A DNA stretch of 64,000 nucleotides from Ktedonobacteria bacterium (GTDB lineage Bacteria > Chloroflexota > Ktedonobacteria > Ktedonobacterales > JACDGC01), in assembly GCA_027459785.1 (NCBI GenBank), contig DAIDGU010000053.1:1-64000 (forward strand). The letters run 5' to 3'. Each line of letters begins with the position of its first letter. Position 1 is the first letter of the stretch. Shown here piece by piece: positions 37,376 to 47,563 of this stretch. The position numbers and the translations under genes were made by a program. The notes beneath the pieces were generated by a model. That model ran no database searches, was not told where the DNA came from, and was given only the letters and a program-made list of their open reading frames with translations.

Positions 37376-38525
37376 TCCCGACCTGCGGCGTCTCCAAGAA
37401 GAGGGCTACGATATTGAGGTCCGGTCGAATTGCTTGTTGGTTAAGCAAGTTCCCTATGTGACGGCTGGTAGAATGGTAGAACGCGGCATCCTGGTGTCCG
37501 AATTATCAACCAGTGGCAGCGTCACTATCCCTCCAAATACGCACGTGGTATCGTTTGTTGGATCGATTCCTTGCGATAATCATGGCCGTGAACTCGATAA
37601 AATTATCCACCAACGGGCGGCAGTCCCTCTCGGTGGGGACATCACGGCAAGTTGTACGTTCTCAAGCAAGCCTGCTGAGGGATATCAGGACTATTACGAA
37701 AAGATGACGGCCTACATCAACATCCTGCTCGGCTTTGCCCGCGCAATCGATCCAAGTATCACAGCGCAAACATTCCCTCCGTTGAGAGCCGATGCCAACG
37801 ATTCCGTGTTTCGATACGTGGATTCAGCGTCGAGCCGGGCGCAGATAAGCGCAATTACGGAGAAACTCAAACTTGGCAAGATAGCAATAATCGGCCTCGG
37901 AGGGACTGGATCGTACATCTTGGACCTTATCACCAAGACTCCCATTGAGGAAATCCACTTATACGACGGCGACGTATTTTATACTCACAATGCGTTTCGC
38001 GCACCTGGCGCGGCCTCCATTGAAGAACTTGACGCGATGCCAAAAAAGGTTGATTACTTTCAACGAAAGTATGACCCCTTGCACCGAAACATCATTCCGC
38101 ATCCCGTTTACATCGATAAAACGAACGTTGACGAATTGAGAGACATGAGCTTTGTGTTTCTCGCAATGGACACCGGTCCAGCCAAGAAGCTCATCATTGA
38201 AAAGCTGGGAGAATTCGGTGTATCATTCATTGATACAGGCATCAGCGTTTTTCAAGCTGCCGGTTCGTTGGCGGGTATCGTTCGAACGACAACGAGCGAT
38301 CCAGCACACAGACAGCACGTGCGGAAGCGCATCTCTTTCGCTGAAGAAGATGATGACGCATATGAGCAGAACATTCAGATTGCCGATCTCAATGCGCTCA
38401 ATGCGATCATGGCCGTCATCAAATGGAAGAAGCTGTTCGGCTTTTACATCGACCTTGAACATGAATATTCAAGCACGTACACTGTCGATGGAAATCATCT
38501 GCTTAATGAGGACCAGCCGAAATGA
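37350..38525 (+). CDS. ThiF/E1-like ubiquitin-activating-family protein with DUF6791-like N-terminus
   Basis: IAIIGLGGTGSYILDLITKTPIEEIHLYDGDVFYTHNAFRAPG...SFVFLAMDTGPAKKLIIEKL. Confidence 0.85.
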   Translation: MSEQLVNRSPDLRRLQEEGYDIEVRSNCLLVKQVPYVTAGRMVERGILVSELSTSGSVTIPPNTHVVSFVGSIPCDNHGRELDKIIHQRAAVPLGGDITASCTFSSKPAEGYQDYYEKMTAYINILLGFARAIDPSITAQTFPPLRADANDSVFRYVDSASSRAQISAITEKLKLGKIAIIGLGGTGSYILDLITKTPIEEIHLYDGDVFYTHNAFRAPGAASIEELDAMPKKVDYFQRKYDPLHRNIIPHPVYIDKTNVDELRDMSFVFLAMDTGPAKKLIIEKLGEFGVSFIDTGISVFQAAGSLAGIVRTTTSDPAHRQHVRKRISFAEEDDDAYEQNIQIADLNALNAIMAVIKWKKLFGFYIDLEHEYSSTYTVDGNHLLNEDQPK

Positions 38526-38980
38526 AGCACACCGCAATCGACCATGAGTTTGTTGAATTCATGCCGTCCGAGCTAAGAGAAGGAACGCTTTACGTCTCGG
38601 TCCAATTTGCGACCGCGGTGCATAAATGCGCTTGTGGATGCGGTAATAAAGTGGTGACGCCTTTTAGCCCCGCTGACTGGCAGCTATTTTTTGATGGTGA
38701 TACTGTTTCACTCACGCCCTCTATCGGAAATTGGCAATTTCCATGCCGCTCGCATTACTGGATCAGATCGAACAGAGTTAGATGGGCAGAGGATTGGACT
38801 CCAGAACAAGTTGCCGCAGGAAGGCTTCGTGAAGCACGTGATCACGAACGGTATTTTGCGGGCAGACAATCGCCTAGCAGAACTGCCGATCAAATGGATG
38901 CTGAAGTGCAACCAGAACGACGACCCGGTAAAAAGCTTATCGCTAGACTTTTACATTGGCTGGGGCTGAAAAGCGACTGA
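38522..38980 (+). CDS. DUF6527-like Cys-rich protein
   Basis: HKCACGCGNKVVTPFSPADWQLFFDGDTVSLTPSIGNWQFPCRSHYWIRSNRVRWAEDW; 4-bp overlap with the ThiF gene. Confidence 0.75.
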   Translation: MKHTAIDHEFVEFMPSELREGTLYVSVQFATAVHKCACGCGNKVVTPFSPADWQLFFDGDTVSLTPSIGNWQFPCRSHYWIRSNRVRWAEDWTPEQVAAGRLREARDHERYFAGRQSPSRTADQMDAEVQPERRPGKKLIARLLHWLGLKSD

Positions 38981-38985
38981 TCAGA

Positions 38986-41900
38986 TCATTCCTTGCTCGC
39001 TGCGTGCTTGCCAGCGAACAGCCCCCCGTCGTTTGCCGGCGCCCGGCCCGGCTTGCCCGCGCCGCCTTTTTTGCGTGGCACGGCGTGCAGTCCCGCCGCC
39101 ACTTCCGCCGCGTAGCGCGCGTGATTCAGCCGCAGCAGCCGCGCCAGCATCTCGCGCCGCGCCGCCGGGCTGATGGTGAAGCGCATGCCCTGCTTCGTCT
39201 GGTGGAAACCGTGGGCCAGATCCATCTCGCCCCAGCCATAGGCCAGCGCCACCGCCCGATCCATCGCCGCATGCAGCTCGCGCAGCCGCGCGATGTCGCC
39301 CGCCCGTTCGCCCGCATCGTGCATGCGGTTATAGGTCTTCGTCAGCCCCTCTTGCCGCCCCTGCATGATCCCTTGCCGGTGCGCGTAATACGCCGCGCCG
39401 ATCTCCTCCAAATCATCCATGCTTTCGGGAAACGGAAAGGTCTCGAAGCAATCGGATGGGGTAAAACGAAGTGTTTCACCTAAACTACTACCAAATTGAA
39501 ATGCCCAGATTTCTCCTATTCCACTTGCTAGCAGGCAGAATACATTTTTCTTACTGCTTGCTATTACTCCTACCCCATGACTGTAAACAAGCGAAGGTTT
39601 TACAAAAGCATAGGCAGCATATTTTGTATGGAGCGTAATCACCAGCACCCGCTCCATCCCCGCGATGGTCGCGTAGAGGGCGGGACGCTTATCCCAAAAT
39701 TTCCAAAAATCATATTCATGTATTTGCTTGCCTCTCGCTATAATCCCATCTCTAAAAGGTTTTACGCGCTCACGTAGTACTGCTAAACAATCAGGGTATT
39801 CCTCAGCGCGGGCCAGGGGCCAGTCGTGGAAGTTGATGACCCAACGGCTGGGTGATTGATCAGGACGTGAATTGAGATCATCACCATTGAGGTATGGGAA
39901 CAACACATCACGGTTGCGGGGGTCACGTTCTATTAGGTCGGCAGCTTCATCCATCGATAATATGAAACCTGTTCCCAACACATAAGAACCAATGAAAGAT
40001 TTACCAACGTTGGATACAAGGGAAAAGGGAGAACTTGATAACCCATCTTTTTCGGCTAAAAATGAGGTGATTCCAACGACAGGTTTGTTTTCGAGAATAT
40101 AAATTCCATTCCATGTTCCACGACATAGCCAAACTTCTGCTATTTCCAGGGCAGAATCTCCAGGCCACGGCATGCTAGAAATTGCTCTAAAGAAATCCAC
40201 TCCTAGGTTTTCTAATTGTTCAAGTCCAACTTTTCGTGTTCCTCCCTGAGCTATAGTATTTGTTGCTAATAATCCTGCATTTCCATTTTGGCGTAAAAGT
40301 GTTCCAGATCTTAAGAAAAAATAAGAACACAAATCAGCACTTCCTTTCCATCCATTTCCAATAACTAAAGCGATATATTCAAAGTAGTTATCCCCTAAAA
40401 CCGTGCTAATCTTTTTCCCGCCCATGAACGGCGGATTGCAGAGGATGGCGTCGAAGCCGGGGTTGCCGTCGCGGGCCACGGGATCGAAGACCTCCGGAAA
40501 CTCCAGCGGCCAATGGAAGGGGTGGCGGCCCGCCAGCAACGCGGCGGCGCGCTGCTGCAACGATTGGCGTTCGGCCAGGGTGGCGCGCAGGTGGTCGACG
40601 GTGAAGGGGTGGGCGAGCTGTTCTTCGGCGGCGGCCATCACCACGGCATAGTCACCTTGCAGGGTTTGGCGCAGGCGGTCGCGCTCCTTGGGTGTTGCGG
40701 CCAGCCGCGCGGCCACCAGCAGATCGGCCCCCAGGCGCACCAGCGCCGTCGCCGCTTCGGCTTCGGCCAGCAGGCGCGCTTTTTCGCGCGCGTCGCGCAC
40801 ATCGCGCACCGGCTGCCGCGCAATCAGTCGCCGCCGCCGTTCGGCCTCATCCAGCGCCCGACGGATCGGCTCGCTCAAGAAATCCAACTGCGCCACGCCG
40901 GGATCCAGCGACCACGCCCGCAACTGATGCAGATCGGCCCCCAGCAGCGAATCGCCGCACCGCAGCGCGTGGTCCAGAAAGGTGAAGGGCAGGTCGCGCG
41001 CCATCGTGGCGATCCACAGCGACAGCTTCGCCATCTCCACCGCCATCGGGTTGCGGTCCACGCCATACAGGCAGCGGTCGCAGATCAGGCGCAGCGCCAA
41101 ATTATCGCGCTCTTTGGTATCAGTCGGAAAATTGATTGTGCTGGATGGCAACGAAGATCCGACGATCGTTGATGCACCGATTTTAGTGTATTCACTTACC
41201 CAAAGGGTTTGCACCCGTTCGCCATGTTCAGCATTGATAATGAGTGAACCATCGGGCGCGATGAAGTGTGCCGCTTCGTGTACTGGTGGTAAATCTTGCG
41301 CCGCCATCTCCCAGGCTTCCAGCAGGCGCTCCGACAGATAGCGTGCGGCCTGCACCAGGAACGCGCCCGATCCCATCGCCGGGTCGCAGACGCGCAGGGC
41401 CAGGATCTCGCGCGGCGGACGCAGGTGCCACTGATCTTCGGGCAAGCCCTCGGCGGGGCCATGATACACCAGCGGGTCCAGCGTGTGGCGCACGATCTCC
41501 GCCGTCAGGCGGCGCGGGGTGTAGTGCGTGCCGGTGCTGCGGCGATCTTCCCCGGCGGTGACATAGATGCTGCCAGGGACAAAGACCGCCGGGCGGCCCG
41601 CGAAATCGGTCAGCAGCAACGCGGCGAAGGGTTGGATGCGCGCCACCAGGGCGGCGTCGTTGTCGCACGCCACGCGCAGCCGCGCCAGTTCATCCGGGGT
41701 CAGGGGCGTGGCCAGACCCTTGCGCAGGGCGTGCGCCGTCTTGCCGGTGCGATCTTTCAGCAGCTCTACCAGCGCGTCTGCGCCACGGTCGCGGGCGGCT
41801 TCCAGTTCGGCCAGCGGCACCTCTGGCACGGCCTCGGCCCTGCCCGCCAGGCCCAGCACGGCGTCGTCTGCTCGCCGCGCAGTGTGGTCCAGCAGACCTT

Positions 41901-43200
41901 CATAGACGTGGCCGATCTGCTCCACATCCAGCGCGCGAAAGGTCACGCGCTGTGGCTCCGCCGTGCCGCGCTCATGAATCTCTTGCAACGCCTTCAGCAG
42001 ATAGAGCGTCGTGCGGTTGTCAATCGGCAAGGGATCGGCGGGCGTGGCACGCCACGTTGTCCCCGGCAATCGCCCTTCCAGAAAGGGATAGGCGTCGGGA
42101 TCGAACAGATCGCCGCCATAGGCGCGCAGGGGCATAGCCTCGTGGTTCACGCCGCCAAAGACTGCGCGAAAGGTCGCCAGCAAGCGTCCCCAGGCATCGC
42201 TGAACCGCTCCAGCCGCTCCTCGCCATGCTGGTCGGCGTCTTCCTGCAACTGCGCCCGCATGGTGGCGACGGCGTAATAGCGATCATACAGATCGTTGCC
42301 GCGCAGCAGTAAGGCGCGCTCCTCGGCATAAAAGAGGAACACCAGGCGCATCATCACCGTCAGCGCGGCGCGATAGAGGTCTTCCGGCGCAATGCCCGCC
42401 AGCAAGGCGCGGTCGCGGTCTTTATCGATCTCATCGATGCGGCGCAACAGCACCTGGATGGCACGGCGCACCTGGTCGCCCAGCGTCAGCGCCACCGTTT
42501 CGTGTTCCCGCGCGCCTTCCGCCAGCAGGTCGGCCAGCGCCTCGCCGGGTGCCGCGCCGCTGATGCGCCGTAGCCCCACCAGGCTGCGCCAGGCGCGCAA
42601 CGTCTCTGGCTCTTCCAGCCACAGTTCGGCGTACCACGTGATGTAGCTGGCCGTCGCGTCTTTGGCGTCGCGCGGCATGCGGACGAGCATCCACGCATCG
42701 CCGTTGGTCAGCAGCCCCAGTTCCACCCCTGCCGCCCGCAACAGATCCGCCATGCGTTGGGCGGGCGAGGCCTTCCACGGTGAACCCGCCAATGGGCGTT
42801 CCAGATCTTGCCCCGGCGGCACCAGCAGCACGGCCAGGCATGGTATGCCGCCAGCCTCCCGGCCCGGCGGCGTCACCAGCGCCAGGGTGGGGGCCAGCGT
42901 CGCGCCATACTGCGCCACGCGCAGCGTCAGGTTTGGTGGCAGGGCCGCGCCCTCGCGCAGCAGATCGTCGCGCCAGTCCAGCACCTCGCGCAGCACGAAG
43001 CGCAGCCACTGATAATGGATGGCGGGGTCATGCCCAGCGGCCTCCCACTCCGCATAGGCCCCGCGCAAACGACGCAACACCTCCGGCGGCGTGGCAGCGA
43101 AGCCCTGGGGGAAGACGCGCTCCAGCGTTTTGCCATCGATGAATGGGCCGTTGACATCCAACAAGCGCAGGATTTCGGCGAAGGCGCGGGTGGTTGCCAT
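38986..43200 (-). CDS. drmMI: Class-1-DISARM-type N6-adenine methyltransferase DrmMI (Eco57I-like)
   Basis: RLTAEIVRHTLDPLVY, LRVCDPAMGSGAFLVQAARYLSERL, FDAILCNPPFMGGKKI; adjacent to drmD. Confidence 0.8.
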   Translation of the reverse strand: MATTRAFAEILRLLDVNGPFIDGKTLERVFPQGFAATPPEVLRRLRGAYAEWEAAGHDPAIHYQWLRFVLREVLDWRDDLLREGAALPPNLTLRVAQYGATLAPTLALVTPPGREAGGIPCLAVLLVPPGQDLERPLAGSPWKASPAQRMADLLRAAGVELGLLTNGDAWMLVRMPRDAKDATASYITWYAELWLEEPETLRAWRSLVGLRRISGAAPGEALADLLAEGAREHETVALTLGDQVRRAIQVLLRRIDEIDKDRDRALLAGIAPEDLYRAALTVMMRLVFLFYAEERALLLRGNDLYDRYYAVATMRAQLQEDADQHGEERLERFSDAWGRLLATFRAVFGGVNHEAMPLRAYGGDLFDPDAYPFLEGRLPGTTWRATPADPLPIDNRTTLYLLKALQEIHERGTAEPQRVTFRALDVEQIGHVYEGLLDHTARRADDAVLGLAGRAEAVPEVPLAELEAARDRGADALVELLKDRTGKTAHALRKGLATPLTPDELARLRVACDNDAALVARIQPFAALLLTDFAGRPAVFVPGSIYVTAGEDRRSTGTHYTPRRLTAEIVRHTLDPLVYHGPAEGLPEDQWHLRPPREILALRVCDPAMGSGAFLVQAARYLSERLLEAWEMAAQDLPPVHEAAHFIAPDGSLIINAEHGERVQTLWVSEYTKIGASTIVGSSLPSSTINFPTDTKERDNLALRLICDRCLYGVDRNPMAVEMAKLSLWIATMARDLPFTFLDHALRCGDSLLGADLHQLRAWSLDPGVAQLDFLSEPIRRALDEAERRRRLIARQPVRDVRDAREKARLLAEAEAATALVRLGADLLVAARLAATPKERDRLRQTLQGDYAVVMAAAEEQLAHPFTVDHLRATLAERQSLQQRAAALLAGRHPFHWPLEFPEVFDPVARDGNPGFDAILCNPPFMGGKKISTVLGDNYFEYIALVIGNGWKGSADLCSYFFLRSGTLLRQNGNAGLLATNTIAQGGTRKVGLEQLENLGVDFFRAISSMPWPGDSALEIAEVWLCRGTWNGIYILENKPVVGITSFLAEKDGLSSSPFSLVSNVGKSFIGSYVLGTGFILSMDEAADLIERDPRNRDVLFPYLNGDDLNSRPDQSPSRWVINFHDWPLARAEEYPDCLAVLRERVKPFRDGIIARGKQIHEYDFWKFWDKRPALYATIAGMERVLVITLHTKYAAYAFVKPSLVYSHGVGVIASSKKNVFCLLASGIGEIWAFQFGSSLGETLRFTPSDCFETFPFPESMDDLEEIGAAYYAHRQGIMQGRQEGLTKTYNRMHDAGERAGDIARLRELHAAMDRAVALAYGWGEMDLAHGFHQTKQGMRFTISPAARREMLARLLRLNHARYAAEVAAGLHAVPRKKGGAGKPGRAPANDGGLFAGKHAASKE

Positions 43201-46200
43201 CAGCGCACCTCCGTCTGGGCCAGGCCACGCGGCACCAGCAGCGTCACGGCCAGGGGAAAGCAGCGCGCCTGCACATGGGCATAGCGGTGGCGGATGGCGA
43301 CCGTCTCGCGGGCGATCTCCGCTGGAATGGCTTCCGCGCGCTGGCGCAGATAGTCGGCGTCGCGCTCATATTGCTCGCGTTCGTCATGGCTGAAGAGTTG
43401 CAATTGCTGCGGCCCCTGCGGCTGGCGCACCTGGGCCATGATGCTCGTCTGCAATTCCGTGAGAATCGTCGTCATGTCGCTGACCTCCTGCGCGGCGCGT
43501 TCATCCAGCAAACGCCCGATGCTTGTGACGCGCTCATCCTGGCGGACGGTCAGGGCATCCAGCAGGGGCGGGCGCAGCCGCGGCCAGTGTTCCGCCAGCC
43601 ATGCGCCAAAGCTGGCGGGCGCGGGATCGGGCAAGGCTGCCGCCAGGGCACGTTCCACCTCGCCGACGCTCAGCCGCGCGAAGCGCCCCTCGCGCAAGCG
43701 TCCCCCCGCCGCGATCACCTCTTCGTGCAGCCGCTGCTGATCGCCCCCCAGCACCAGCAAGCGCGCGTGGATCACCAGCGCGGGCGTGGCGATGATGCCT
43801 TCTGGCACCAGCCGCGCCGTGGCACGGTGCAGCCGTGGCGCGTCGCCCGCGGCCCACACCTCCGCGCGCAACAGGCGCAGCGCCATCTGCACCAGCGGGT
43901 GATTCAGGTGCGCCAGCACCACGTCATCCCGTCCGCGCGCCAGGCTCTCATCAAAGACGATGGGGCGCAGTTGGTGCGTATGGGGGTGCGCCAGGCCGAC
44001 GCTGCACTGCGCCCAACTACCCCCGAACTGGGGCAGATACCAGACCGGAATAGCGGGATGCGTCCCCGTCGCGTCGCGCAAGGTCGCGGGGCGCAGGGGT
44101 GGCTGCCCGGCGAGATCCAGCGCGATCTGCACCACCGCCGCCACGTTTTCCGGCTCCAGGTGTTGGGCGGTGCGCGTCTCGCGCAGTTGCGCCATCAGAC
44201 GCTCGATGCGCTCGCGCAGGTTGCGCTCGAAGGCGAGCATCTCGCGTGATTTGCGGGCGCGATCCTCCACCGGTTCCGTCATCAGGCGGCGCTGCCCCCG
44301 GCCCAACATCGCCTCTTCCACCTGCCGCGCGATCACCGGCCCCACGCTGCCCAGATCCTCGCGGATTTGCTCCACCTTTTCCGCCACGCGCATCAGAAAT
44401 TCCAGGTCGTCATCCAGCGCGTCGCCGTCCGCCGTCGTCAAAGCCATCGCCGCCGCGCGTCGATAATGCGCGCCCACGAAATGGCACACCTGCACCACGC
44501 TTGCCCGCTGGCCGTGCCGGTCAATGCGTCCGTTGCGCTGCTCCATCCGGTTCGGGTTCCATGGGATCTCGTAATGGACCAGGCGCGCGCAATGATTCTG
44601 GAGGTCGATCCCCTCGGAGGCGGCATCGGTCGCCAACAGAATGCGCACCGGGTCCAGCGTGGGATGCGCCTGAAACGCCGCTTTGATGCGCTCGCGCTCC
44701 TCGGTGGACATGCCGCCATAGAGCAACAGTACGCGCCCGCCCGCCGTCAGGCCCGCCGCGGCCAGCAGATCAAGGAGCCATTTCTGCGTATCCCGATATT
44801 CGGTGAAAATGATGGCGCGCGCGTCGCCCCAGTCGCCGCTGGGACGCAGTTCGCGGGTCAGCCAAGCCAGCAACGCTTGCGCCTTGCTATCCGGGTGCCG
44901 CTCCGCAGCTTCTGCCCAGACTCCTAGCTCATCCAGCATGCGCGTTTCAGCCGCCGTGGGCGCGCGAAAGAGCCGGGCGGATGCCGCCAGCGCATCGCCT
45001 GTAGCCTCATCAAACGCTGCCTCATCACCGAAATCTTCTTCGGCGCGGTCCAGTTGCCGCTGCAACAGATGGGGCGCGGGGGACGCGCCCCTCGTGCGGG
45101 GTCGCGCTTCGTCCAGCGACACACGGTGCCGCGCCAGTGTGGCGGCAAAGGCGGCGGGCGACGAGAACAGCCGCTTTTTGAGCAACTTCAGCACGAACTC
45201 GGTGGCGATGCGTTCACCCTCGCTTGCCGGTGCCTCGGTTTTCAGGCGGCTGTCGCCATAGGCGCGCAACAAGGCAAACGCCGTGCGCTCCGACGGCGTG
45301 TATGCCACTGGCAGCGCCTCAAGCTGGCGACGCGGAAAGCGCGGGGTGCCGTCCCAGTTGGGCGGCAACTCGGTTTTCAGCCGGCGCACCATCACCGCGC
45401 CCAGTTGCTCGCGCCTGGGCGGCACGCCGCGCGCGAAGCGCTGCCCATCCAGCACTTCCAACAGCGCCGTGAAGCTGTTGACATAGCCGTTGTGGGGCGT
45501 GGCCGAAAGGAACAGCTTATGCTCGAAGTGCGGCGCGATACGCCGGAGCGCCTGGGTGCGCTGCGAGTCCACCGCGTAATTGCCCTGCCCGGCGGGCGCG
45601 ACATTGTGCGCCTCGTCGAGAATCAGTAGATCGAAGCGGCGGGGGAAGGAGGGTTCACCCTCACCAGGCAGCACCGCGCTCATCAGCCGCATGGGCCGCT
45701 CGCGCTTGAGATAGTCGAACGACGTGATCAGGCGCGGAAAGCTGGTCCAGGGATTCACATGCAAGCCGCGTGTGCGTCGCAGCCAGCGCAGATACTCGGC
45801 ATCCACGATGCGGCATTCCAGGCCGAATTTGTCGCGCAATTGGTCGCGCCACTGAATTTGCAGTGACGCCGGGCAAACGACCAGCAACGTGCGGACGCGG
45901 TGGCGCAACAGCAATTCCTGGCACACCAGCCCGGCTTCGATGGTTTTGCCCAACCCTACATCGTCGGCGATCAGCAGATTGACGCGCGGCATGCGGATGG
46001 CGCGTACCACCGGATCAAGCTGATAATCTTCCACCACGACGCCACTGCGAAATGGTGCCTGCACAGCGCGTGTATCTGCCGACGAGGCCGCACCCCAGCG
46101 CACGGCATCCAAAAAGGCATCCAGCCGACGCGGATCATCGAAGCCGTCGGGCGTGAGGTCGCGCATCTGCTCAGCTGGTCGCGCGCCCGGTTCGACCTCC

Positions 46201-46388
46201 CAAATCACCTGTAACTCGTCGCCAAAGGCATCATCTTCGATGGAACTGAGCGTCACCAGGTGTTGTGGAACTTCCTGGGGATGCAGCTTATCTTCGGGTA
46301 GCGTGTTCTGCTGGACCTCGACCACCACAAAACGGCGCTGGCGCACCGCGACAATGCTTCCCTGTTCCGGTGGGGCGATCTGCGGCAT
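43200..46388 (-). CDS. drmD: DISARM-type SNF2-like helicase DrmD
   Basis: LLIADDVGLGKTIEAGLVCQELLLRHRVRTLLVVCPASLQIQWRDQL, LLILDEAHNVAP, SATPHNGY, AIIFTEYRDTQKWL, ATDAASEGIDLQNHCARLVHYEIPWNPNRMEQRNGRIDRHGQ. Confidence 0.85.
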   Translation of the reverse strand: MPQIAPPEQGSIVAVRQRRFVVVEVQQNTLPEDKLHPQEVPQHLVTLSSIEDDAFGDELQVIWEVEPGARPAEQMRDLTPDGFDDPRRLDAFLDAVRWGAASSADTRAVQAPFRSGVVVEDYQLDPVVRAIRMPRVNLLIADDVGLGKTIEAGLVCQELLLRHRVRTLLVVCPASLQIQWRDQLRDKFGLECRIVDAEYLRWLRRTRGLHVNPWTSFPRLITSFDYLKRERPMRLMSAVLPGEGEPSFPRRFDLLILDEAHNVAPAGQGNYAVDSQRTQALRRIAPHFEHKLFLSATPHNGYVNSFTALLEVLDGQRFARGVPPRREQLGAVMVRRLKTELPPNWDGTPRFPRRQLEALPVAYTPSERTAFALLRAYGDSRLKTEAPASEGERIATEFVLKLLKKRLFSSPAAFAATLARHRVSLDEARPRTRGASPAPHLLQRQLDRAEEDFGDEAAFDEATGDALAASARLFRAPTAAETRMLDELGVWAEAAERHPDSKAQALLAWLTRELRPSGDWGDARAIIFTEYRDTQKWLLDLLAAAGLTAGGRVLLLYGGMSTEERERIKAAFQAHPTLDPVRILLATDAASEGIDLQNHCARLVHYEIPWNPNRMEQRNGRIDRHGQRASVVQVCHFVGAHYRRAAAMALTTADGDALDDDLEFLMRVAEKVEQIREDLGSVGPVIARQVEEAMLGRGQRRLMTEPVEDRARKSREMLAFERNLRERIERLMAQLRETRTAQHLEPENVAAVVQIALDLAGQPPLRPATLRDATGTHPAIPVWYLPQFGGSWAQCSVGLAHPHTHQLRPIVFDESLARGRDDVVLAHLNHPLVQMALRLLRAEVWAAGDAPRLHRATARLVPEGIIATPALVIHARLLVLGGDQQRLHEEVIAAGGRLREGRFARLSVGEVERALAAALPDPAPASFGAWLAEHWPRLRPPLLDALTVRQDERVTSIGRLLDERAAQEVSDMTTILTELQTSIMAQVRQPQGPQQLQLFSHDEREQYERDADYLRQRAEAIPAEIARETVAIRHRYAHVQARCFPLAVTLLVPRGLAQTEVR

Positions 46389-46556
46389 GGCGTTCCTCGT
46401 TGGCGTGATATCATCTGGCACCCCATCATAGCATAGATGCAGCGTAGAGGGAAGCACCTGTCAGGCTAATCCAGGACTTTTGCAGAGGGACAAAGGCCAA
46501 GGTGACCATTTGGTGCAGGCACTTGGACGAGATGCGTCAATCACCACTTATATACA

Positions 46557-46997
46557 TCAGTGGTTGCCAAGCGTGACTGCCTGCTCGATTGTGATGAGTT
46601 CAAAAGGCCGGACATAAGTTTGGACTGGCTTAGTGCAGCCCAGGCGTTCTGCTTGAAGATACGCTGCGCTGGCTTCCAAACCTTGCTCACGTTCTTCCTC
46701 CATCTGTCCAATACGGAACCAGGCGGGTCCAGTGCGGGGAGAATCTGGATCAACGTGTACGGCTCGGTGATAGGCATGAAGGCGTACTTCAAGTGGAAGA
46801 TCTAGGTGATCGATGATAGCGAGATATTTCCAGTGGAGAGCAGCATTGTGCGAGGTCTCAAGATAGGAGGCTAACAGTTTTGCTGCGCGTGACCACCAAC
46901 CGACGAGAAGCCAAAGGCGAATGAAAAAGAGCAAAAACAAATGGCGCATGAGAAGAATGCTCCCGCCGGGTAGAATTTTTCGAAGCTTATAGCACAA
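46557..46997 (-). CDS. Hypothetical membrane-anchored TPR-like protein
   Basis: N-terminal hydrophobic segment LLMRHLFLLFFIRLWLLVGWW then helical repeats. Confidence 0.45.
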   Translation of the reverse strand: MCYKLRKILPGGSILLMRHLFLLFFIRLWLLVGWWSRAAKLLASYLETSHNAALHWKYLAIIDHLDLPLEVRLHAYHRAVHVDPDSPRTGPAWFRIGQMEEEREQGLEASAAYLQAERLGCTKPVQTYVRPFELITIEQAVTLGNH

Positions 46998-47563
46998 CCA
47001 ATGCCTGTTCTGCGCATGCCCGCTCTAATAACAGAGGTTTATTGTGTCTACATCGACCAATATATTCATCAAAACCTAATCCCCTAGCGAATCGAAAGTT
47101 CTCCCTCACCACACCCCGTCCTCGTCCTCTGTCACCCTCATCGCACAGATTTGGGGGGAGGCATTCCGTAACTTTGGGGGATTGAGTGCCAGGATTCACC
47201 GGCCTATTCCGGTATCCTGGTACATAGAACCCGTCGCACCAGAAGCGGTGCCTGATCTGGTTCGTGCTCCTGCCAGAAATGGTGCTGGTAGGAAGCCAAG
47301 AGTGCGTTGACGCCGCGCACTGCGAAAGGAGGCTTGGATGCTCTACCAGATCAATCGCGTGTCGTAAGTTTGTTCGCGCCACGCGGAGGTTGGTCACGCC
47401 CTCCGCGTGGTGTGTCGCCAGTATCGATCCGGTGCCTACGGTTTCACTGTAGCTCTCTGATTCCGACTTGTGCTGGTTATGGAGGGTGGAGGCAAGATGT
47501 TCTCTTTGAAGGTGGTCATCATTCGCACCACCGCCATTTAGCGGTGAAAGCAAAGCAAAGGAG

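Noticed and set aside
41296-44249. Long plus-strand ORFs (338 and 351 aa)
   Set aside because: Antisense to drmMI and drmD coding sequence; no domain sense.
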